Source: Acanthopleura granulata
Lineage: Eukaryota; Mollusca; Polyplacophora; Chitonida; Chitonidae
Length of the DNA stretch: 64,000 bases
Reading direction: 5' to 3'
Assembly: GCA_016165875.1 (NCBI GenBank)
Contig: JABBOT010000014.1
Location: forward strand, 3,511,022-3,575,021
In this document: positions 32,111 through 41,700 of the stretch, piece after piece
How the letters are laid out: every line of letters starts with the position of its first letter
How positions within the stretch are numbered: the stretch's first letter is position 1
Program-made: the position numbers and the translations under genes
Notes under the pieces: model-generated
What the model was told of the DNA's origin: nothing
What the model saw: the letters and a program-made list of their open reading frames with translations, nothing else
The model's database searches: none

Positions 32111-32571
32111 GGCACAAATAGGTTGTCCCGATAGTCATGTCGACTGTTCATAATAGACTTGTGGCAGGTATTCTCTGTGTATGAAAGTCAAGTCAGGGTT
32201 TATGTGGACAGTGCGACAGTAATTTTGCCACCTAAAGTTAAAGTGATATGCGTGACAGAAGGGCTTCGAAGTGGATTAGTAACAGTTTAGAGCAACGTAT
32301 TTCTACATCATTACTTAAATCAACTAACTGATGGACAAAATAAGAAAGATTTAACTTAACTTCTACGAGAAGTTGGTCAGGATAAAGGGTTATCAAGAAT
32401 AAAATGCGCCGACACTTTATACCGTAAAATCAGCGAATAGTCGACATGCGAGTGCATCCTCTGGAGGCTCACCTATTTTAGAATGAGGAACCTGGAATAA
32501 GTAGCTAGTCGCCAAATTCAGCTGAATCAGGTTTGCCTTGGCCTAAACCACAGATAACAGTATCCTGTACC

Positions 32572-32703
32572 ATGGAGCGCTGGGTGGGAAGAGTTGCATT
32601 AGTTACCGGTGCATCGGCGGGCATAGGGGCTGCCCTGGCCCGTAAACTAGTGAAAAGTGGCATGAAGGTAGCTGCATGTGCCCGGAGACTGGATCGGCTA
32701 GAG
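32572..32703 (+). CDS. DHRS11: DHRS11-like exon 1 (start, NADP-binding motif)
   Basis: ATG at 32572, donor gtatga, 44 codons, phase 0. [20 protein letters not shown] carries the glycine-rich cofactor loop; CARRLDRLE follows the second strand, where the basic residues favour NADP(H). The following intron (32704-34973) holds a minus SINE at 34006-34157 and otherwise nothing recognised. Confidence 0.96.
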
Positions 32704-35700
32704 GTATGAACATGGACCTGTACGCCTGTAACTCGTGCTTCTACAAGAGCTTGCCAGCAGGTGTATAGGCCCCTGTATATAGCTAAAACACAGGGCTCTA
32801 CGAGCCCGCTGGTTTCACTGGCCTCGATTTCCCGGTAGAAAGGCCATCAAACTTGTTATACGGTTACTCCTTGTGTCGCTAATGATATAATGATAGAACG
32901 AGACGTAGGCCCCGGTCTTAGTTCATTTGCATTCACATGCATTCTTCAGTTCTTATACTGTACATGGACGGCGTATAAATGCTCCTGGTGTGTGATTATT
33001 ATGCATATTTAACACTGGGCCATCATAATATAGTCAGCTACATGCCACTGAATGCAGCTACTATCCCGTTTATCCTTGTACTATAGCTTGCGTGCATATG
33101 GAGGTCAATTTTCCACTTGGACAGTATCCCCGCTGGAATGCCCCCCCTCCTGTAAATATATATATATTATATATAGATAGGTAGATAGATATCTTTATCT
33201 CAATACAATCCTATGGGTATTCACACCTAGCTGAACAGCGGAATTAGAGTTTCAAACTGATATAAGCAACCAATGAGTTCAGCTTGGCATATTCAGCAAA
33301 TACATGTATCTTGGTAAATAAACTTCTAACAATCCAACCATGATCAGCTGTTTCGATTTGGATACTCTCGTATTGAAACCTGTTCTGTTACATAGTTAGA
33401 TAGGGTCTGTACTAACAGCCCTACATTTAGACCGTCAGATATGTTACTGTAGTTGAAGAGGCCAAGGACGACACGTAAGAAAGCAAGTTTGCTGAATTTG
33501 AAGGAGTTTTTTTTTTGTAGTACTGTACTTGAACCTTGGTCTATTTTCAGATGGATTGCGAAAAATTAGGTTAATATTAACAGTCCGGTAGTCGTGTGTG
33601 GTGTGCATATATAGGCTTACATGGGAAGACACCTTCCTGGAGCTGGGCTAAGAATAGTGAATGCGCACATTATTGAATAAAAGAGACTACAATATAGAGT
33701 ATAAAACCAGAGCAGCGAAGACAGTGTGATAGTAGGCAAATGGTCACACGTTACTGGTGAAATCTGACCTCTGTCAACTTACTTTAGTTCGGGTTTCATT
33801 ATAACTGCTTGTGTGAGTGTTTCTGATGTAACAACTTACACCCCGTCAGCACCATGGCTTACGCAGAATTAGGTTAAAACGTATTGCAGTGATGTAGAAT
33901 TAGCCCGAGGTACAAAGTTGTCCGGCTTATAGCCCATGTATAATTTACGGCCGATATACCAATGTCGGTTTCGACGCCTAGGTGCAAAGGGGCCATATTT
34001 GTTCATTTATTTATTTGATTTGTGTTTTACGCCATATTGAAGAATACCTCACTTCTACGACGCCGGCCACCATTATGGTGGGAGGAAACCGGACAGAGCC
34101 CGGTGGAAACCCACGATCATCCGCAGGTTGCTAACCCTATTTACCACGGAGGACCCCCAAAAGGTCTGTAAGAGGCTCACTGGCTCAAACGTTCATGCCA
34201 CTGCCAATGCTTGAGTGCTGATTCTCAGACTTTCTCGGATGTACTCATTAGTTGATTTGCACGAAACCGAGTTCAATCTTAAACCATGACCAAAGACGCG
34301 ATCAGGTATGAAACTCTTTGACAGGATGTTGATGACAAAGGCAGATCTGGGACAAAGACAGTAATTTGATGATCTTGTAGCCTTGCCTGAGTTATGCTGG
34401 CTAAATGTGTGTTCTGTCGCCTTAATTCGACGTGCTTCTTAGTTTCATTTCGCCATTAACGATGATGGAGTATGAAGCTGGAAACTGCATGTTTAATCGG
34501 CTTTTTTCGACATGTGAAGGATACATAGAGAAACAAATCGGAATGCACATTTCGGAAAAATTCCTTGAATTACTTATCCGTCAGTCTTTTTGCTCACACA
34601 GTAGCCGTCTTTGATGTTTTAAAAAAGTTTTTGTGAAAGGGGAGACTTAATTACCTCCATGTAATGATTTACTGTTGACACTTTGACATCCGTGACACCC
34701 CTCATGCCATTACTTCCTTCATTGGTCTCACCCAGCCGGACTAGACATTCAGAATACTTTTTGAGACCTCTCTGGATACCAGTTTACATTAATTAAAAAG
34801 TTTCTGACAAAATCCTTCTCCGAATTAAACGTAATTCTTTCACTTGGCAGCTTGACGCTCTAACATGCCATTTCCTAAGTCGCCTTGTATATATCAGTGT
34901 TATGTATATATAGAATAGTGGAAAAGTGAATCGCATGGCATAAATATATGTATATCTCTCCGTGTATTTGCAGGCTCTACGTGATGAACTGAAGGGCGAG
35001 TCGGGTGCTCTTTTACCCATACAGTGTGACCTGCGCAAAGAAGACGAGATTCTCGCCATGTTCGAGAAAATCAAAGGCACGTGGTGTGGCGTGGATGTTT
35101 GCGTGAACAACGCTGGGTTAAACTTGAACGCGCCATTATTGTCCGGAAGCACGGAGGATTGGAGACATATTATCGATGTAAGAAAGTGGAAACTAATGTT
35201 CCCCCACCCAGCCCCGTCTAATCAATCATCAAAGCTGTGCTCTAAACGATTGTGCCTGCTTCTGAACATACCTACTCTCGTATTTGTTTACTTATTTATT
35301 TGTTTATTCCACTGATGTTTAACGTCGCATGAGAGCGGGCAGTTATCTACTGCTTGAGCCTTTCAATCACAAGGTGGCCTCTTTGGCCAAGGGGTTTAAC
35401 GCGCAAGTCTAGCGTAATGACCCAGGTACCTTTCACCAATGTGACTGCAGTGAGTTCAAGCTCAGCTCACGCTGTCTTCCTCTTCGGCCGTACCTGGGAA
35501 GGTCCGCCAGCAACCTGCGGATTGGTCGTGGGTTTCCCCAGGGCCCTACCTTGGTTCCTCCCATCGTAGTATAAGTGAAATATTCCTGAATACGGTCGAA
35601 AACACCAATGAAATAAATGGATAAATGAATTCAATCACTAGAACACACCAGGCGTGGACTCAAAACCGGCCTAGGACATTGAAATTGTCCATCCTCTGCT

Positions 35701-38700
35701 ATCACTGCTTGTAAGGCCTTGGTGACAACAATCGGTTGTCGACGCCTGTGTGGACGTTTGCGCAGTCTACCGTTCGCTCAAGACCTCGTCCTCCACCAAT
35801 ACGTGGTCCGTTTCAAGAAGAAGGGGCAAACTTGCGCCTGAAGGCACGTCCATGACAGCACATACTGAAGAGTACGGAGATTTATTAATGCCATGCAGTT
35901 TCATTTGAATTTTTGGCAGTTTTCTATATATACTAGTTACGCGGCTTATCAAGTTGTTCATCTAAGGTTTTTTCACATAGGAAATCGTTTTGACGAGAAA
36001 ATTATTTTTTTACATAGGAAATCGTCTTTTAGGAGGAAATTATGTTTCATACATAGGAAGTTTTTTTTTCACATAAAAAATTTTTGCACCGGGTTGGAAA
36101 TGATTTTAACCGCGGTGAAAATATTAGCTCAGCGATGGAAATGATGTCCACATTGGTCAAAATAATTTCCATCGCGGTGAATATCGTTTCCACAGCGGCG
36201 GAAATTATTTTATTTTTCGTGTGAAAAAATAATCTCCTCTGTAAAAATGATTTCCTGTGTGAAAAAAAAAATTCCCGTTAAAATGGTTTTCTAGATGATG
36301 AAATAATTTTCTCGTAAAAAATGATTTCCTGTTCGAAAAGACTACTACTGTGAAAGAGAATTTTCTTCACTAAAAATTAATTTTCTGTGCAAACCGATCA
36401 AGCTGATAAACAGCTTGATAAGCCGCATAACTACCAAGTATATTTAGAAAACTGCCAAAATATTCAAATGAAATTGCATGGCATTAATAAAAGCCACCGT
36501 AGAAGAGATACGTCGTCATGCGCTGGACGTAGCGTTGAGACAGGTTTGTAAAACGGGCCCAGTGTGTGCATATCAAGTGTGGGGAAAGTTCCTCAGCGCT
36601 TGCCAAAGTTCGATGGTTTACCAACTTTTTCTGTTTCCTCCACACATAAACCTGATCGCCATCGTGTAAGTGAAAAATTCACTTTAAACAAGAAACAAGA
36701 AGTAAGACTTTGTTTCAGGTGAACGTCTTGGCGCTGTGTATATGTACACGAGAGGCGGTGAAATCCATGCGAGAGCGAAATGTGGATGACGGACACATCA
36801 TCAATATTAACAGGTATTACAAACGTCTCACTTTTTGTATGTGGTGTTTTTGTTGGTAGCATTCTACCAATCAACTAATTAATTAACTAATCGAGGTTGG
36901 TTCAGTAACTTTAGTTATAGGAATGTAACTGTGAAAGATTACAGCACAGAGAGTAAAACCAGAGGAACGACACAGTGTGATAGTTGGCAATGGGAAACGT
37001 TTTGTTAAACTTCTTCCCGCCTTTAAGAAAGTGCTCCAAATCCGTGTGCTCCTTTGTTCTTTCTTGGGCTACGTCATACTTTTAGGTGCATTTGTCTTTA
37101 GGTAGCACACAAACTCGCCGCGAGACTACACAAAATGATGTGTTTCAACATAGAGGGGGCCTCCGTGTCACAGCCGGCTATCGCGCTATCGCAGTGCAAT
37201 GACCTAGTAGCCGTCCACCAATGCGGTCGTTGTGAGTTCAAGTCCAGCTCATCCCGGCTTCTTCTCCGGCCGTATTGCCAGCAACCTGCGGATGGTCATG
37301 GGTTTCCCCCGGGTTTTCTCCGGTTTCCTCCCACCATAATGCTGGCCGCCGCCGTATAAGTGAAATATTCTTGAGTACGGCGTAAAAATACAATGAAATA
37401 AATAAATAAATACCAACATAGAGTTTTGATCAGTACGTCACACGATGGAAAGTTGTCAATAACTTCCCAACGATCGGCGATTTACCTCAGGTATGGTATC
37501 CTGTTTTGATCAAGCATTAAAGTGACGCCCGTGCAGGATGTGAAAAAATTCTCGAATATGGCGTTTAAGAAGATTCAAAGATAGAGATATCAAGAGCGCT
37601 TCCTACACGGTTGGGTGACTGAAACGTTGACAATTCCCTTGCTCAAATGAAGGTATCTTAACGCTGCAAACAGAAACTGCCAAGTGATGGCGGGTTGGAA
37701 TCAGTCCATACTGCCCGCCTTCTAGGGGTTAACATTACACTTATTATTGATGTAGAGGTTCTCTTGACTACGTTTTCCACAAGAACCATTGGTTTATGAT
37801 CACATTGTCGTCGTCGCTGTTTCTGTTTAATTTACCTTTTCTTACATTTGCTATGTGAAATATAGTTTATTCCCACTAACATCAGGTTGCTCACGTGTAG
37901 GTGCTATGGTCTTCGGCATACACCGAGGCAATGCTAACACGAGCAATTGATACTTGCGGTATGTACCAAAGCAATGTTTACGCGACCAATTCATACATTA
38001 GACGTATAGCAAATACAGTGCTAACACGAGCAATTCATACATTCGGCATATACCAAAAACAATGGTAACAGAAGCAATTTATACATTCGGCATACACCAA
38101 AAACAATGCTAACACGAGAAATTCATACATTTAGCATATACTAAAAACAATGCAAGTATAAGCAATTCAAACTTGGCGTTTCGGTTTCATCCACAGCACG
38201 GTCGGTCATAGGGTTGACAATATGCCAGCATTCCATTTCCTGATGGGGTCAAAGTTCAGCGTGACGGCCCTAACCGAAGGAACTCGCAATGAACTCAGGG
38301 GCTTGAAGTCTCACATCCGGGCGAGCGTAAGTCGGTATATCTGAACATTCACAAGAAATGCCTGAGCAAATTAGCGTAAAACCAGATTTTTGGTGCCTCA
38401 TTTCTTTGAAAGTCGGTGTATCGACTTATTCCAAACTGTGTTGCAAGAGATATTGCAAGATTTGGCGCTAAACAATGTATTCTTGAATACCAAACAGGTT
38501 TTTATTGAACCTGGTAGATAAATATGTAAATCTTCTTCCGGTTTTGTAAACTTAATATATATCTTCTTTAAACATACAGGTTCTGTTATCTAAGGCAGCG
38601 AATTCTCTGTACAATGATGTGAAATAAAGCAGGATCCCCTCACTAATGCGGTGGCTGTGAGTTTAAATCCAGCTGTGGATGGCTTCTCTTGCCAGCAACC

Positions 38701-41700
38701 TGCGGATGGTCGTGAGATTTCCCCAGGCTCTGTCCGATTTCCTTTTCATCATAATGCTAGCAGTCCTCGTAAAAGTGAAATATTGAGGACTGTGTAAAAC
38801 ACCAATCGAATAAGTAAATAAGTTCAGTCTCAAAAGATACCAGGGACGATATATCCAGCATAGGCTGGAAATCTGAAGTCGATCCCGTCGTTCTGTCGAA
38901 ACGTCGTTCTGTAGAATCTTTGCTCTTTCCTCTAGGCTATCAGTCCGGGCGTTGTCAAAACGGAAGCATTGGCATCAACTTTCCCGGACCAGCCAGACTT
39001 CATTAAACACATCCATTACTCCACCAAGGTGAGTAGAGACCTAGCATGTAAACTAAATGGTTGCTTCCTGCAGGTAGACTGTCACCATTGAGGAAACTTT
39101 CTGCCAGGTGACGATGTATGTTCTCCATTAAGCGAATTATTCGTTGTCCCGTGAAAGAGTTTATTTTTTTGGCCAATCAGAACGTCCTGACGCTGTCATT
39201 TTAAAGCACTGTGTTGTCTTGCGCAAGTTTCAATTCACACGTATAAACTTTGTATTTCACATGCACGTTTGTCCGCACAACTCTGGACTGCAACTTTGCT
39301 TACACATCGCTGAGACGTTAAATCTACAATATATTTCCGTTCTCCCATAGTACTATACGAAGTCGCATCAGTAACCGTAATGTGGATCATCTTGTTTTGT
39401 TCAAGGTGTTTGCAAATTTTTGTAAGTCATGAATGTATTGGCTTTAGGTGATAAATTTCACAAAATTCATAACCTTTTACGTATTGTTTGTAGTTATGGT
39501 TTTTGCTCAACAGGTTTAAAAAAAAAAGAATGTAATCAGTGGTCCAGTGAAGTATCCTATCTAAACGAATACCTTATTTATTACGTGAAATCCTTATATA
39601 TTATCAGAAATTCTTTCAAAGTCTTTTTAAAGCGGCATGATTTAATGTTGTCAATGAGACCAGCTTACTCAGACTTTTGGGTGGTATTTTCCAGCGTTTG
39701 GAATCCGAAGATGTGGTGGATGCGATCATCTACGCTCTATCAGCCCCCCCGCACGTGCAGGTATGTCGATCCTTACCAAAACTCGGGAGATCTCACGATC
39801 TGGAGAACAATCTCTCCCTCAGTGCGTGATGTGCTCCATATAGGCCGACTGGATTTATATCTCTGCCATCACTTGATGGAGTTAACGACTTTTCCTCCTC
39901 GTCACTTTTTGATTTGGATTTTTGATTGGTTTATTATGCCATATTTAATTTCTTTTCACTTATACGATGGGTTTATGAATGGAGAAAACAGGAGTGGCCG
40001 GCGTAAACCACCGACCTTTGGCAAGTGAATGGCGCCTTTCCCACATGTGATGCACAGGATTCCAGACCATATTGGTGGTCTCCAGCAAATATTAGACTAA
40101 GCAAATAGGTTGTGCCAGTGTTGCCGACCGCTTTTTCTCTTCGAATCCCCGCGAACAGTAGAATGTGCAAATTTCCTGTCCAAAGCTGGGATCTTGTGTC
40201 TGTAGTCACTTGATGACGACCGACTCCTGACCTGTGGTCAGTAAGTCTGTGGACTGACTCGTGGCTTCCCAGAAGTAGCAGTTCATCTTCATAAGACATC
40301 TTTGATGTCAAACAGTTCTAATATCGTACATGAAGCCCACGTTACAATTCGTACATTAGAATGCATTTAATCCTATCTAAGAAAGTTCTTAAAATCAGCT
40401 AGATACAGTCTTCATCGGTATATCTGATGTTGACGACGTCGCTTATTCCCTTTTCTTCTAAGCCCATGGTTTGACGATCCCTGGAAATGAACTTTCACCC
40501 GCGTTTCTTGGACTTCACGACAAACAGCTTATGACTGAAAACCAATCATACTGATTTTGGGACTTCCGTTCAGAAAGCCAAGTTATCAATATCAAGCGAA
40601 GGATGTAAAGCACAGTTCTGGCCGTTAGCCGGTAAAAGAACTTCCTTGTCTTTGTGCTTAACGTTACACATATTAGTTTATCCGACTTGGGTTTAACTCT
40701 GCCTTATAATTGTGTCTAATTCCGATTAACCCGGAGCTAGGGGTCGTATGTTCGTCGTATTGAGTGTGATCACCACCTTAGATAAATGAAGAGCTGCAGT
40801 CGAAGCGCACCTTAGATAAATATTTGATTATCGACACCATATATACTAAAATGGTCCACGATTCGGAAACTGATCTTATCCATCCGCCTAGAGCATTCAT
40901 AGCGTCTTTTCGTTATCATTGAAAGCTGCTGACTGCTTCTTTTGGCATGGCTCCGTCCTCATTTTTATATTCTATATATTTTCTTAGTTCTGTGGTGGTT
41001 TGTGCTATTTGTTCGATTTTGGAAACTGATCTTGCGGTTATTGACCCGGAATTATTTTGGTTCACGGCCGTTATACGAATGTGGGTCTCGAGACTTTTTT
41101 ACTCACACATCAGCAATGACACTATGTGTGGAAGAAGCAGGAATAATCGGAGTGACAGCACCGCCATTGGCCGGATACTTGACAAACCTTCTGGTTTCAA
41201 GCCGCAGTTTGTCCAGCGAGGGTTGGATCGAGTCTGCGAACTCGGAAGCCAAACACAAGAAATCATAAAAAGCTGCCCTATCAATCGAAAATGAAATTTG
41301 TGCATTGATTGTCAATAAATCGTGTGTCTTCTTTGATACACACATCAAAGACTCGTTGCAGCGCTGCCACAGATCAAAGCATTGTGGGGTTTAATAAGCA
41401 ATATTCAAAACCCTGTATATCCGCTGTACAACCTCTTGTAATCGTGTTATTGAAAATACTACGTAGTAAAGATTTTGATGTTCCTTCTTCAAAGGCCACT
41501 TAGACATTTGAAGGCTGGGCAGTCTTCAGGCAGAGGCGTTCGTCAGGGATATTGCGTAACCCAACGTCTAGTATTATATTCCCGATTGCTAATGGGAGGA
41601 GTGTCCATGTTAACAAGGCTACTGTGTTTTTGTGTAACCGATCTTTTCATGATTGGATGACAGATCTGAAAGAAGTTAATGAATTTCTCACCAGAGATTG

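Larger units (their letters stand above)
27129..32571. other. Intergenic region between TERT and the DHRS11-like gene
   Basis: About 5.4 kb without a supportable gene. It holds a minus SINE (28291-28525), a cluster of diverged direct and inverted repeats (about 30600-32110), and otherwise unremarkable sequence. A stretch around 30050-30586 is open for 178 codons on the plus strand but shows no recognisable domain, no homology I know and no splice context. Confidence 0.6.

Noticed and set aside
40942..41348. Overlapping ORFs of 81-115 codons on both strands
   Set aside because: Equally open on both strands, no known motif, inside an intron of the DHRS11-like gene.
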